DNA of 64,000 nt, from contig WGLR01000001.1 in assembly GCA_016125475.1 (NCBI GenBank), positions 1 through 64,000 on the forward strand, written 5' to 3'. A program made the translations under genes and the position numbers. Each line of letters begins with the position of its first letter. Within the stretch, counting starts at the first letter, position 1. The stretch comes from Betaproteobacteria bacterium. GTDB lineage: Bacteria; Pseudomonadota; Gammaproteobacteria; Burkholderiales; Ga0077523. The notes under the pieces were generated by a model that saw only the letters and a program-made list of their open reading frames with translations, was not told where the DNA came from and made no database searches. Shown in pieces: positions 25,013-34,757 of this stretch.

Positions 25013-26476
25013 ATGGACATATCCACGCTCGCGACTTCCGTGCAGAACAGCCTCGGGCCGCAGATTCTCGGAATCATCGGTGCGCTCGGCGTTCTCGCGC
25101 TGGGCTGGTTCGTCGCGGTACTGATACGCGCCGGTGTGCGCCGCACGCTCGCACTGATCGGCGTCGACCGCCGGATCGAGAGCAGCGCAGGCCGCAAGAT
25201 GCAGGTGGAATCCGGCATCGCGATGGGCGCCTTCTGGCTCGTGATCCTCATCACGCTGATCGGCGTCTTCAACTCGCTCGACCTGCCGCTGATCTCCTCG
25301 CCGTTCCAGACACTCGTCAACGAGATCCTCGGTTACGTGCCCCAGCTCATCGCGGGCACGCTGCTGACGGTCCTCGCCTGGGTCGTCGCGATTGCGCTGC
25401 GCGCGATCGTGAACCGGCTGCTCGCCGCCACGGACATCGACGACAGGCTCTCCAGGGAGGCCGGCATGCGCCCGATGTCCAAGAGCGTGGGCGACATGCT
25501 GTTCTGGCTCGTGCTGCTGCTCTTCCTGCCCGCGATCCTCGGCGCCTTCGAGATCACCGGTCTGCTCGATCCGGTCAAGTCGATGGTCACGGACCTCGTC
25601 GCGATCCTGCCGAACATCTTCGCCGCCCTCGTGATCGGCGCGGTGGGCTGGATACTCGGCAAGGTCCTGAGTAACCTCACCGCGAACATCCTGGGCACGG
25701 CAGGCGTCGACCGCGTCGTGAAGAACGTGGGTCTGGACGATTCGGTTCGCCTCTCCCGGCTCCTGGGCACGATCGTGTTCATTCTCGTGTTCATTCCGGC
25801 ACTCATCGCGGCACTCGACGCACTCAAGATCGAATCGATCTCCCGTCCTGCCACGGACATGCTCGGACAGATGCTCGCCGCGGTGCCGAACATCATCGCC
25901 GCAGCCCTGATCCTCACGATCACGTTCTATGTCGCGCGCTTCGCCGCCCAGCTCGTCGCGAAGCTGTTGACCGGGCTCGGGTTCGACGGTCTTCCCGAGA
26001 AGATGGGCCTCGGTGCCCCGCTTTCCGGCGCGTGGAAACCCTCGAGCATCGTGGCCGGCCTGATCCAGTTCTTCGCGATGCTCTTCGCGACGGTGGAAGC
26101 CGCCAACCGGCTCGACTTCGGCCAGGTGCGCGACGTCGTCACGATGTTCATCACGTTCGCGGGTGACATCCTTCTCGGCGGCGCGATCTTCGTGATCGGC
26201 TTCTGGCTCGCGGGCCTCGCGGCCACGGCGATCAACCGCGCGGGCGGCGCCCAGTCCGGCGGCATGGCACGCATCGCGCGATTCGCGATTCTCGGCCTCG
26301 TCATCGCGATGGGACTCCGCGCGATGGGGATCGCGGACGACATCGTGAATCTCGCGTTCGCGCTCACGTTCGGGGCAGTGGCCGTCGCGGTCGCGCTCGC
26401 CTTCGGACTGGGGGGCCGGGAAGCCGCGGGTCGCCAGATGGAGCACTGGCTCGCCAGGCTGCGTGGCGAGAAGTGA
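25013..26476 (+). CDS. Membrane protein of repeated conserved TM helices (MscS-related)
   Basis: A 487-residue protein built of about five repeats of the conserved TM helix found in small mechanosensitive-channel-like proteins. Each repeat is a hydrophobic helix, a Gly-Trp-containing core (for example LPNIFAALVIGAVGWILG) and an amphipathic segment ending near a GVDR or IDDR motif. I do not see the MscS beta domain, so it may not be a channel pore on its own. The gene is preceded by an AAGGAGG site and about 290 bases without a gene in which I could not place a promoter. Confidence 0.78.
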   Translation: MDISTLATSVQNSLGPQILGIIGALGVLALGWFVAVLIRAGVRRTLALIGVDRRIESSAGRKMQVESGIAMGAFWLVILITLIGVFNSLDLPLISSPFQTLVNEILGYVPQLIAGTLLTVLAWVVAIALRAIVNRLLAATDIDDRLSREAGMRPMSKSVGDMLFWLVLLLFLPAILGAFEITGLLDPVKSMVTDLVAILPNIFAALVIGAVGWILGKVLSNLTANILGTAGVDRVVKNVGLDDSVRLSRLLGTIVFILVFIPALIAALDALKIESISRPATDMLGQMLAAVPNIIAAALILTITFYVARFAAQLVAKLLTGLGFDGLPEKMGLGAPLSGAWKPSSIVAGLIQFFAMLFATVEAANRLDFGQVRDVVTMFITFAGDILLGGAIFVIGFWLAGLAATAINRAGGAQSGGMARIARFAILGLVIAMGLRAMGIADDIVNLAFALTFGAVAVAVALAFGLGGREAAGRQMEHWLARLRGEK

Positions 26477-26560
26477 CCCTGAACGCCTGACCTCGCAATC
26501 GTCGATCCGGGCTCGCGGCGCGGTGCCCGGATCGATCGCCGCCTCACCCCGCGCGCCGCA

Positions 26561-27874
26561 TCACTCCTCCAGGGCCTGATACACCAGCTGCTTCACGAGT
26601 CGGCGGAAGTACGCACGCATCGGCCCCGGTGCCTGCGACATGTAGACGCACACGAGCTGCTCCTGGGGGTCGATCCAGAAGTACGTGCCCGCGTAACCCG
26701 CCCACATGAATTCGCCCGGAGAGCCGGGAACGGCCGCGATCCCGGCGCCCTCGCGGACCGCGAAGCCGAGTCCGAACGTGTAGCCGGGCGTCCCGAGCAG
26801 CAGCTCGCCGGGCGACGCCGGGACCGCCGGACGCGAACCGAGATGGTCGGAGGCCATCAGCACCACGCTCTGACGACTCAGGATCCGCACGTCGTCGAGC
26901 CTGCCCGCCCCGAGCAGCATCTGGGCGAACCGGAGATAGTCCGCCGCCGTCGAGACCCCCCCGGCGCCTCCGGAGTCGTTGTCGGGCACGTGCCCGACGT
27001 CGATCAGCCTGATCGCGCCGCCGGTCGCGGGGTCCTTCGCGAACGGCTGGGCAAGACGCGGCAGCTTGTCGGGCGGCAGCCAGAATCCCGTGTCGTTCAT
27101 CTTCAGCGGACGGAATATCCGCTGCGACAGGAAGTCCGCGAGGCGTTGCCCCGACGCGGCTTCGATCACGCGCCCGAGCAGGTCCGTCGCGAGGCTGTAC
27201 TCCCAGACGGTACCGGGCTGGTGCGCGCGCGGCGCCTTCGCGAGGGCCTCGACCTCTTTCGCGGGAGGCAGGCCGCGCACGTCGAAGTCCATGTCCGGCG
27301 AGTACAGGCCTGCCTTCGCATAGGCGTTCTTCACCTCCGTGTTCGCGGTGATCTCGCCGTAGACGAGGCCGGACGTGTGCCGCAGGAGATCCTGGATGGT
27401 GATCTCGCGCGCTGCAGGCACCGTCGTGTACGAGACCTTCGGCCATTCCGGGTCCACCTTCGCGACGCTCACGCGCATCTCGCGGAACGCGGGCAGGAAC
27501 TTCGAGACCGGGTCCGTGAGCTGCATCTTCCCTTCCTCGACGAGGATCATCGCGCCGACGGACACGAGCGGCTTCGTCATGGAGTAGATGCGGAAGATCG
27601 CGTCAGCAGGCATCGCCTTGCCGTGCGCGACATCCTGCTTGCCGAAGGCCCGGCTGTACACGAGCTGCCCCTGGCGCGCGACCATGACCACGGCGCCGGG
27701 AATCCTGCCTGCCGCGACCTCTCGACCGAAGGCCTCGTCGATCCGGTGCAGGCGATCGGAGGACATGCCGACGTCCTCCGGCGAGACGGCCGGAAGGGGC
27801 TGCGCGAAGGTCTGCGGAGCCCAGGCGAGCCCCACCCACAGCAGCACGAGCAAAAAGCGGTGACCGAGCTTCAT
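26561..27874 (-). CDS. Exported class C beta-lactamase-fold serine hydrolase
   Basis: A 437-residue periplasmic hydrolase with a signal peptide (FLLVLLWVGLAWAPQTFA). The SxxK motif is SMTK in IFRIYSMTKPLVSVG; WEYSLATDLLG holds the Tyr-x-x position, and a GYAGTYFWIDP block stands at the usual KTG/HTG place. The DLLRHTSGL motif is typical of EstB/AmpC-like esterases. Most such proteins are esterases or D-aminopeptidases rather than true beta-lactamases. It follows the dehydratase gene on the same strand after 28 bases, so they may be co-transcribed. Confidence 0.85.
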   Translation of the reverse strand: MKLGHRFLLVLLWVGLAWAPQTFAQPLPAVSPEDVGMSSDRLHRIDEAFGREVAAGRIPGAVVMVARQGQLVYSRAFGKQDVAHGKAMPADAIFRIYSMTKPLVSVGAMILVEEGKMQLTDPVSKFLPAFREMRVSVAKVDPEWPKVSYTTVPAAREITIQDLLRHTSGLVYGEITANTEVKNAYAKAGLYSPDMDFDVRGLPPAKEVEALAKAPRAHQPGTVWEYSLATDLLGRVIEAASGQRLADFLSQRIFRPLKMNDTGFWLPPDKLPRLAQPFAKDPATGGAIRLIDVGHVPDNDSGGAGGVSTAADYLRFAQMLLGAGRLDDVRILSRQSVVLMASDHLGSRPAVPASPGELLLGTPGYTFGLGFAVREGAGIAAVPGSPGEFMWAGYAGTYFWIDPQEQLVCVYMSQAPGPMRAYFRRLVKQLVYQALEE

Positions 27875-27902
27875 GGTGTCCGTGTCCTCCCGTCGTCGCG
27901 GT

Positions 27903-29633
27903 TCAGTGGATCTCGGGGTCGGGCGTAGTCGCCGTTCCCTCGAGGAAGTCGAAGTCGCATCCCCGGTCCGCCTGGGACACGTGCTGACTGAAGAGCGCGC
28001 CGTAGCCGCGCTCGTAGCGCGGCGGGTTCGGCTTCCAGGCCGCGCGACGACGTTCGAGTTCCGCGTCGTCGATCTTCAGTGTCAGGGTGCGTGCGTCCAC
28101 GTCGAGTTCGATGATGTCGCCCGTCTTCACGAGTGCGAGCGGGCCGCCGACCCACGATTCCGGTGCGACGTGCAGCACGCACGTGCCATAGCTCGTGCCG
28201 CTCATGCGCGCGTCGGAGATGCGCACCATGTCCCGGACGCCCTGCCTGAGCAGCTTCTTCGGAATCGGCAGCATGCCCCACTCGGGCATGCCCGGTCCGC
28301 CGAGCGGACCCGCGTTGCGCAGGACCAGCACCGAATCGGCGTCGACCGGGAGGTCCGGATCGTCGAGACGCGCGGCCATGTCGTTGTAGTCCTCGAACAC
28401 CATCGCCGGGCCAGCGTGCCGCAGCAGGCGCGGCTCCGCCGCGTTCGCCTTGATCACGGCACCGTCGGGGGCCAGGTTTCCACGCAGCACGACGAGGCCG
28501 CCATCGGGGCGCATCGGATTCGACGGGGTGCGGATCACGTCCTCGTTGTGGATCCTGGCACCTGCGATGTTCTCTCCCAGCGTGCGGCCGGTACAGGTGA
28601 GTGCATCGGTGGCAAGCAGCGCGCGCATCCCCTCGAGCAGGCCCACCAGGCCGCCGGCATAGTAGAAGTCCTCCATGAGGTACTGTCCGGCCGGCCGCAT
28701 GTTCACGAGATAGGGTGTCTTCTCGCCGATCTCCTCGAAACGGTCGAGCACGAGATCGATGCCGGCCCGGCGCGCGAGCGCGATGACGTGGATCAGTGCG
28801 TTGGTGGATCCGCCGAGCGCCATGAGCACCTTGATCGCGTTGTCGAACGAGTCGGCCGAGAGGATGTCGCGCGGCTTCAGATCCTCCCAGACCATCTCGA
28901 CGATCCTGCGCCCCGAGAGCGAGGCCATGCGCGCATGGCTCGAATCGGGTGCCGGGATGGCGGCGGCGTTCGGCAGGCTGAAACCGAGTGTCTCGATGAT
29001 GCTCGTCATGGTCGAGGCCGTGCCCATCGTCATGCACGTGCCCGGAGAGCGCGCGATCCCTTCCTCGATCTCCCGCCAGTCGCGCTCCGTGATGTTCCCC
29101 GCCCGAAGCTCGTCCCAGTATTTCCAGACGTCGGACCCCGACCCGAGCGGGCGCCCCGCCCAGCGACCCGTGAGCATGGGGCCGGCCGGCATGAAGATCG
29201 TCGGCAGGTTCATGCTGATCGCGCCCATCATGAGCCCAGGGCCGGTCTTGTCGCACCCGCCCATCAGCACGCAGCCGTCCGCCGGGTACGAGCGCAGCAG
29301 TTCCTCGGTTTCCATCGCGAGGAAGTTGCGGTACATCATCGTCGTGGGTTTCTGGAGCGTTTCCGCGAGCGTTATCGCGGGCATCTCGAGTGGAAATCCG
29401 CCGGCCTGCCAGACGCCGCGCTTCACTTCCTCGACGCGCTGGCGGAAGTGCGAGTGACAGTGACTCACGTCGCTCCAGGTGTTCACGATCGCGATGACGG
29501 GCTTGCCCGCGTAATCCGCGTGCGAGTAGCCCATCTGCAGCGTGCGCGAGCGGTGCCCGAAGCTGCGCAGGTCCTGGGGGGCGTACCAGCGCTGGGAACG
29601 CAGTTCCTCGACGGTCTTTCTCTTGCGGGTCAT
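27903..29633 (-). CDS. IlvD/Edd-family dehydratase, sugar-acid dehydratase type
   Basis: A 576-residue dehydratase. Cys59 (SDVSHCHSH), Cys127 (MGGCDKTGPG) and Cys200 (SPGTCMTMG) are the [2Fe-2S] ligands; Lys129 is the carbamylated Mg2+ ligand and Ser478 in DARMSGTSYG the expected base. The Cys numbering agrees with what I recall for L-arabinonate dehydratase, and the end SQADRGCDFDFLE also fits that pentonate/hexonate subgroup rather than the valine-pathway IlvD. Which sugar acid it uses is unknown. Together with the FGGY kinase at the other end of the region it hints at pentose or sugar-acid use, but they are far apart. Confidence 0.85.
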   Translation of the reverse strand: MTRKRKTVEELRSQRWYAPQDLRSFGHRSRTLQMGYSHADYAGKPVIAIVNTWSDVSHCHSHFRQRVEEVKRGVWQAGGFPLEMPAITLAETLQKPTTMMYRNFLAMETEELLRSYPADGCVLMGGCDKTGPGLMMGAISMNLPTIFMPAGPMLTGRWAGRPLGSGSDVWKYWDELRAGNITERDWREIEEGIARSPGTCMTMGTASTMTSIIETLGFSLPNAAAIPAPDSSHARMASLSGRRIVEMVWEDLKPRDILSADSFDNAIKVLMALGGSTNALIHVIALARRAGIDLVLDRFEEIGEKTPYLVNMRPAGQYLMEDFYYAGGLVGLLEGMRALLATDALTCTGRTLGENIAGARIHNEDVIRTPSNPMRPDGGLVVLRGNLAPDGAVIKANAAEPRLLRHAGPAMVFEDYNDMAARLDDPDLPVDADSVLVLRNAGPLGGPGMPEWGMLPIPKKLLRQGVRDMVRISDARMSGTSYGTCVLHVAPESWVGGPLALVKTGDIIELDVDARTLTLKIDDAELERRRAAWKPNPPRYERGYGALFSQHVSQADRGCDFDFLEGTATTPDPEIH

Positions 29634-29769
29634 TTGTCCTCCCTCGGATGCTTGCGGGGCCGGGCGGCCTGTTCGCCGGCGGGGGCCCCGAAGCCCGGGA
29701 TTATCGCAACTGCACGCCGCCGTGCACGGACATTTCGCGGCGCGGGCCGCGACGGCCTCCCGAAACGAA

Positions 29770-29795
29770 AATGGCGACTCCTGCGAGTCGCCATT
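29770..29795 (-). terminator. Terminator of the HPF gene
   Basis: AATGGCGACTC (29770-29780) pairs perfectly with GAGTCGCCATT (29785-29795) over a 4-base loop. On the minus strand it is followed by TTTTCGTTT, a U-rich tail. It lies 34 bases downstream of the HPF stop. Confidence 0.85.
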
Positions 29796-29828
29796 GTCCG
29801 GTGTTTCGTTCGCGTACGGACGAAAGCC

Positions 29829-30209
29829 TCAGGACTCCTCCGTGTTCTGGGCGGACAGTTCCGCCGACTTCTCGCGCGCGCCAGGCTGGTGCTTCATGCC
29901 GACACGTACTTTCCTGTGGTGGTCCTCGAGTTGCCGCTTCGCGGCGTCGAACGCATCGCGCAACGCGATGTACGCGTCCTCGTGCTCGTGATGGTTCACG
30001 ACGAGTTCCGCTCCGGGTACCCGGACGTCCAGGCTGACACAGAAATTCTTGCCCTGGTGCTTGTGCTTGTGAGGCTGCTCGACCTTCACGTGACAAGCCA
30101 TGATGGGCGAGAAGAACGACTCCAACTTCGCGGCTTTTTCCCTGATGTGCGTCTCCATCGCATCCGAATGGGGCACATCGCGGAAAGTGATTTGCAGCGG
30201 AGTTTGCAT
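29829..30209 (-). CDS. hpf: Ribosome hibernation-promoting factor, short form
   Basis: A 126-residue protein that binds the decoding centre of idle ribosomes and dimerises or silences them. It matches the S30AE/HPF fold: PLQITFRDVPHSDAMETHIREKAAKLE and the central VEQPHKHKHQG. The long C-terminal dimerisation domain is absent, so it is the short form with a charged tail of its own. I chose the ATG at 30209 because GGAGGAAAC lies just upstream; the first five codons of the longer frame cover that site. Confidence 0.92.
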   Translation of the reverse strand: MQTPLQITFRDVPHSDAMETHIREKAAKLESFFSPIMACHVKVEQPHKHKHQGKNFCVSLDVRVPGAELVVNHHEHEDAYIALRDAFDAAKRQLEDHHRKVRVGMKHQPGAREKSAELSAQNTEES

Positions 30210-30496
30210 GCGTGTTTCCTCCATGGAGTCTGACTACGAAATTCGAGGCACCCCTGTGTGCCCCCTACCACGTATTGCGTCGATGTAGATCTTCTTTCGT
30301 CTCGCGGGCGACCCCTCGGTCCTGGTATCCCTCCTGTGTCGTCTGGGCCGGCAGTTCCCCCGATTCCGGCCATCGTGGTGATTTCCCGTGCAGCGCGCGG
30401 CCGACCGTGTCACGGCCCGGCGCTACCGGCCTCCCTTGCTCAATGATGCGCCACGCCCGCCGGGTTGAACAGCCACCGATTCCGGGCATCCCCGGC

Positions 30497-32518
30497 TCAC
30501 GGCCCGACCGTCTCCGGCGTGGCGCCGAGACGTACCGTGATCGTGCTGCGCCCGGCCGGCAGCGACCAGCCGAGCGTCACGGTGAACGCCTGCATGATTC
30601 GTTCGAAACCCGCCTCTGATTGCGACACCGTATGACAGGGGCGAGTTCTGACTCGCGCCGGAGCGGCGAGATGGAGCGCGACGGTCCCGCCGAGGACGCC
30701 GTCCGCGAACAGCAGTTCCGTGAGGAGACCGTGGTCGATGTCTTCCCCGAACCCGCCGACCACCCGCCCCCCGCGGGACACGCTGCCGAGGAAGCCGTCA
30801 CAGCTCGGCATCGCGAGGTTCAGTTCCGACACGAACTCCGCCGCGCGGTCGAGGGCCAGCTCGTAGGTCACGACGAGCGTCGCCCCGTCCAGACCGAACG
30901 TCTTGCCGATCACGAAGCCTTCGCCGTTCGCCGTGAACGAGACGGCGTCGCCGGGTACGCGGGCATAGCGTGGCCAGAGCGGCTCCCCGGTGCCGTCCGG
31001 CCGGATGGCGTCCAGAAAGGAATATCGCGCCCGCGCATCCGGAACCGCGTCCTCCGGACGGATGTCGTGCCGGAACGCGACGCGATCGTGCGCCGAGGCG
31101 ATGCCGTCGTGCTGCGCAGTCGCGCTGCCGGCCTGATCCAGCTTGCGGTGGTAGTGCTCTCGACGCCGCGTGAGGGTGTCACCGAAATTGTGGGCGAGCG
31201 CGTAGTGCGAGAACTCGATCACCGCCGCCTCGCTGTCGTCGCGCACGACGACCTGCGCGTCGGGTGTGCGAATGAAGTCCTCGGCGTGACCATCGAGGTC
31301 CAGGTCTTGCCTTTCCCGTGCCGCGCGCGGCTCGACGGCGTCGAGTTCGCGTTCGAGCGCGACGACCGCATTCCAGATCGCGCGTCTGAGGTGCGGCAGG
31401 TAGATGCCGCCGAACAGGCCGTGCCAGTAGGCGTCGTTCGCCTGCGCGCGATGGAGCATATCCCTGAGGCGCGGCCGCGCCCCGCCCGGGTCGAGCGCGT
31501 GCACGCGTGCCGACAGCCCCAGCATGCGCTTGTGCATCCAGTTCGCCTCGTCGTAGCGGGACAGGAAGTTGCGCCAGATGCCGCCGCGCAGGAACGCCTT
31601 GAACCGGTCGTAGTCGTGGTGTTCCCGATGGTGCGCGAGCAGCGCGTGGAAGTCGTCGGCACGCTGCGCGGGCAGGGACCATTCGCCCATCTCGATGTAG
31701 GAGGTCGTCGGCAGGTACACGATGCCCCGCGCGGGCTGCGACGCGCGGAACTCCGCGAAGTGCCGCGTGCGCACGACGTCCGACGCAAGCACACCCCGGA
31801 CGAACTGCTCGAGCCAGCCGCGCGTGTAGACCCAGTCGTAGGTGTCGGGCCAGATGCCGAACTTCTCGATGTCGTCGAAGTAGATCGCCGCGGGTACGAG
31901 CGCGCCGGACGCGAGCGACTCCAGATACCGGACCGTGTCCGCGGCCTGTGCGAACGGAATCCTGTAGCGAAGCTGCTCGGAGATCGGGAACAGGTCGAGA
32001 CGCCGCCCGTCCTCCTCCGTCGAGAAGTGTCCCGTGAGGTCCGCGAGTTCCCGCCCCGCGCATACGAAGTGATAGTCGTCCACGGTGACGCTCTCGATCC
32101 CCGCTTCGATCAGTGCGGGCACGACCGTGGGCTCCCAGACGCGCTCGGTGAGCCAGGCCCCCGCGGGCCGCCGTCCGAAAGCGCGTTCGAGACGGTCGCC
32201 GAGCGCGCGAAGCTGGCTCACGCGGTCCCGCTGCGGGATCGAGGCGAGCACCGGTTCCATGTCGCCGCCGCCGAAGAGTTCCACCTGCCCGCGCTCGACC
32301 ATCTCTCGCAGGAGGGTCATGTCGTCCGGATACCGTTCGAGGAGGAATTCGAGCAGCCAGCCGCTGAAGTGCACCGCGAAGCGGAAATCCGGATACGCGT
32401 GCAGGGTACGCAGGAACGGGCCGTAGGATCTCTCGTGGGCATCCTCCACCACGGCCGGGAAGTTGCCGGCCGGCTGGTGGGCGTGCACGCCGAACAGCAG
32501 GGAGACTTCCGTCGTCAC
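30497..32518 (-). CDS. GH57 glucanotransferase/alpha-amylase
   Basis: A 673-residue GH57 enzyme acting on alpha-1,4-glucans. The N-terminal (beta/alpha)7 barrel starts FGVHAHQPAGNF; the nucleophile Glu125 is in AWLTERVWEP and the acid Asp in IYFDDIEKFGIWP (215/216), matching the residues known for Thermococcus 4-alpha-glucanotransferase. DUF1925/1926-like C-terminal beta domains follow (SHYALAHNFGDTL). Start is GTG at 32518. No signal peptide, so it works on internal glycogen or maltodextrin. No other glycogen genes are nearby. Confidence 0.88.
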   Translation of the reverse strand: MTTEVSLLFGVHAHQPAGNFPAVVEDAHERSYGPFLRTLHAYPDFRFAVHFSGWLLEFLLERYPDDMTLLREMVERGQVELFGGGDMEPVLASIPQRDRVSQLRALGDRLERAFGRRPAGAWLTERVWEPTVVPALIEAGIESVTVDDYHFVCAGRELADLTGHFSTEEDGRRLDLFPISEQLRYRIPFAQAADTVRYLESLASGALVPAAIYFDDIEKFGIWPDTYDWVYTRGWLEQFVRGVLASDVVRTRHFAEFRASQPARGIVYLPTTSYIEMGEWSLPAQRADDFHALLAHHREHHDYDRFKAFLRGGIWRNFLSRYDEANWMHKRMLGLSARVHALDPGGARPRLRDMLHRAQANDAYWHGLFGGIYLPHLRRAIWNAVVALERELDAVEPRAARERQDLDLDGHAEDFIRTPDAQVVVRDDSEAAVIEFSHYALAHNFGDTLTRRREHYHRKLDQAGSATAQHDGIASAHDRVAFRHDIRPEDAVPDARARYSFLDAIRPDGTGEPLWPRYARVPGDAVSFTANGEGFVIGKTFGLDGATLVVTYELALDRAAEFVSELNLAMPSCDGFLGSVSRGGRVVGGFGEDIDHGLLTELLFADGVLGGTVALHLAAPARVRTRPCHTVSQSEAGFERIMQAFTVTLGWSLPAGRSTITVRLGATPETVGP

Positions 32519-32622
32519 GATGGGGCAGCCTCGCCGACGGCGTCGGGGTGGCGGCGCCCCCTTGCGAAGCGCGCGCTGTCGTCTCGGTCAGGGCGAATCT
32601 GGCATCTCCTCGTGGCTGGAAT

Positions 32623-33522
32623 TCAGGGGAAGAATCGGGCGAGCGCGGCCCGCGCGACCGGCTCCCCCCACTCCTGCACGAAGTGGCCTGCTTCGGGCAT
32701 CTCGAGCGGCAGGGGGGCACCGCGCACCATGGCCCGGAGCGCCGCCATGACGGGAGCGCCGAGCACGGGGTCGGTCATGCCGACGGCGAAGAACGACTCA
32801 CCCTGCCAGGAATTCGAAAGCCAGTCGCGTGCCTGACGCGAGACTGCGGCGCCGGGCGCGTCCGGCCCGTCCGGGACGAGTTCGGGAAACCGGCGCACGC
32901 CTGCCTTGTAGCGCCCGTCCGGGAACGGCGCGTCGTAGGCGGCCTGCTCCCCCGGCGACAGGTGCCTGCAGGCGCGGCCGAGCAGCTTGCCGACTTCCAT
33001 GTCGGGGCGTGCGGCAGTCCAGGCCCGCCACGCGAGGAATCCTTCGGTGAGCGGCACGTCCCCGGTCCCGAGCGTGGTGTTCATCACGAGCAGGCGCGTG
33101 AAGCGCTCGGGCCGCGCCATGGGCAGCGTGAGACCGAGCAGCCCGCCCCAGTCCTGGCAGACGAGGCAGACGTCGCGCAGGTCGAGCGCGTCGACGAACG
33201 CGAGCAGCGAGTCGCGGTGGCGTTCGAACGTGTACCAGGCATCGTCCACGGGCTTGTCCGAGCGGCCGAAGCCGAACATGTCGGGTGCGACCACCCGGTG
33301 GCCTGCCGCCGTGAACACCGGGATCATCCGGCGGAACAGGAAGGCCCACGTCGGTTCGCCGTGCACGCACAGGAACGTGGTCGCGGCGTCTGGCGGGCCT
33401 GCGTCGACGTAGTGCATCCTCAGCGAGTCGAAGCCCGGCAGTGCATCGAGGTAGTGCGGGGGAAACGGAAAATCCGGCAGGGCCTCGAACCGGGCATCCG
33501 GAGTCCTCAGGAATTCGGTCAT
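32623..33522 (-). CDS. Haloalkane dehalogenase, DhlA-like (HLD-I)
   Basis: A 299-residue alpha/beta hydrolase for hydrolytic removal of halide from haloalkanes. The triad is visible: nucleophile Asp124 in VCQDWGG, Asp251 in GMTDPVLG and His280 in MPEAGHFVQEWGE. Trp125 sits next to the nucleophile, as the halide-binding Trp does in DhlA. HGEPTW (54-59) supplies the oxyanion hole. An Asp nucleophile, rather than Ser, separates it from esterases. The ATG overlaps the stop of the methyltransferase gene (ATGA). Native substrate may not be xenobiotic; epoxide hydrolases lack this pattern of Trp and Asp. Confidence 0.87.
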   Translation of the reverse strand: MTEFLRTPDARFEALPDFPFPPHYLDALPGFDSLRMHYVDAGPPDAATTFLCVHGEPTWAFLFRRMIPVFTAAGHRVVAPDMFGFGRSDKPVDDAWYTFERHRDSLLAFVDALDLRDVCLVCQDWGGLLGLTLPMARPERFTRLLVMNTTLGTGDVPLTEGFLAWRAWTAARPDMEVGKLLGRACRHLSPGEQAAYDAPFPDGRYKAGVRRFPELVPDGPDAPGAAVSRQARDWLSNSWQGESFFAVGMTDPVLGAPVMAALRAMVRGAPLPLEMPEAGHFVQEWGEPVARAALARFFP

Positions 33523-34691
33523 CAGAGCATCCTCTCGAGACCGCCGCGCGCGAAGCCGCGCAGCGAGGGGTCGATGCCACGCGTGAACCCGATCGCCTTG
33601 AACAGCTCGCCCATCTCCGCCGGGCTCACCAGTTTCTGTACCTCGGACACGCGTGGAAGGTAGCGCGCGACATCGGTCGGCGGAATCCGCGCGAGCAGGT
33701 CCGTGATGCCGCAGTTGATCAGGAAATGCGCCTGCGTGGTGTATCCCGCAAGGCTCAGGCCGGCGCGCAGCCCGGCCTCGGCGACCGCCGAGAAATCCAC
33801 GTGCGCGGTGATGTCCTGGAGGCCGGGATACAGGAACGGATCGTCGTGGGCACGATGGCGATAGTGGCACATGAGCGTGCCGCGCGAGCGCTGGGGATGG
33901 TAGTACTCGCCGCGACCGAAACCGTAGTCGACGAACACGACGGCGCCCGACGCGAGGCGCTCGGCCACCGCGGACACGAGGGCGGCGGCCCGCAGACCGA
34001 TCTCGCTCGTGTACGGGGGTTCGACGGGCACGCGCTGCACCGCTTCGCGCAGCGGACCGGCCGCCAGCGCCCGCGCGGACCAGGCCGGCCCGTGATCCTC
34101 GATCGTCACGCCGCATTCGAGGACGTCCGCACCGGTCCAGGAAACGACACTGACGGGCACCGCGTCGAGCACCTCGTTCGCGAGCACGCACCCCTCGACC
34201 CGGTCCGGCAGCGCGTCGAGCCACGCGACGCGCTGCCGGACTGCGTCCGGAAGCTGCTCGTCGAGCAGCGCCTCCTGGCGCGCCCGCAGCTCGCCGCTCA
34301 GTTCCAGGAGCAGATAGCGTCGCGGGAGTCGTCCGAGCCGATCCAGTTCGGTGAGCACGTCGACCGCCAGCCTGCCCGTGCCGGGCCCGAGTTCGAGCAC
34401 GTCACCGTCCGTGGCGGACAGGACGTCGGCCACCTGCGTGGCCAGTGCCTGGCCGAACAGCGGGCTGATCGCCGGCGCCGTGACGAAGTCGCCCGCTCCG
34501 CCGAACTTGGCGCTGCCTCCGGCGTAGTACCCGAGTCCGGGCGTGTACAGGACGAGTTCCATGTAGCGGTCGAACGGCAGCCATCCACCCGCAGCCCGGA
34601 CCTCGTCACGGACCCGGTCCAGGAGCGCGGCGCTGTGCGCGCGCGCTTCCGGTCCGGGCGCGAGTTCCGCAGGAATCGAGACGTGCTGCAC
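33522..34691 (-). CDS. MidA/NDUFAF7-type SAM-dependent methyltransferase
   Basis: A 389-residue methyltransferase of DUF185. Hallmarks: [38 protein letters not shown], the AdoMet loop [16 protein letters not shown] and [12 protein letters not shown], then [27 protein letters not shown]. The mitochondrial homologue methylates an arginine of complex I subunit NDUFS2; the bacterial target is untested. A GTG start at 34691 is likely, because the ATG further up overlaps the divergent reductase gene. Shares a 66-base divergent interval with that gene. Confidence 0.87.
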   Translation of the reverse strand: MQHVSIPAELAPGPEARAHSAALLDRVRDEVRAAGGWLPFDRYMELVLYTPGLGYYAGGSAKFGGAGDFVTAPAISPLFGQALATQVADVLSATDGDVLELGPGTGRLAVDVLTELDRLGRLPRRYLLLELSGELRARQEALLDEQLPDAVRQRVAWLDALPDRVEGCVLANEVLDAVPVSVVSWTGADVLECGVTIEDHGPAWSARALAAGPLREAVQRVPVEPPYTSEIGLRAAALVSAVAERLASGAVVFVDYGFGRGEYYHPQRSRGTLMCHYRHRAHDDPFLYPGLQDITAHVDFSAVAEAGLRAGLSLAGYTTQAHFLINCGITDLLARIPPTDVARYLPRVSEVQKLVSPAEMGELFKAIGFTRGIDPSLRGFARGGLERML

Positions 34692-34757
34692 GGCGAAAGT
34701 CGACGGGAAAGGCTGGCGTAGAATCCCGAGGGTACACCTTACCCACCGGGCCCGGCC

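Noticed and set aside
24146-26446. 766-codon minus-strand frame
   Set aside because: Opposite the TM-helix-repeat gene; composition of Glu/Arg/His/Asp runs is the antisense of a hydrophobic protein.
30210-30496. Sigma54 promoter upstream of hpf
   Set aside because: A GGCAC...TGC pattern is present but the GG-to-GC spacing is wrong by one base; not supported.
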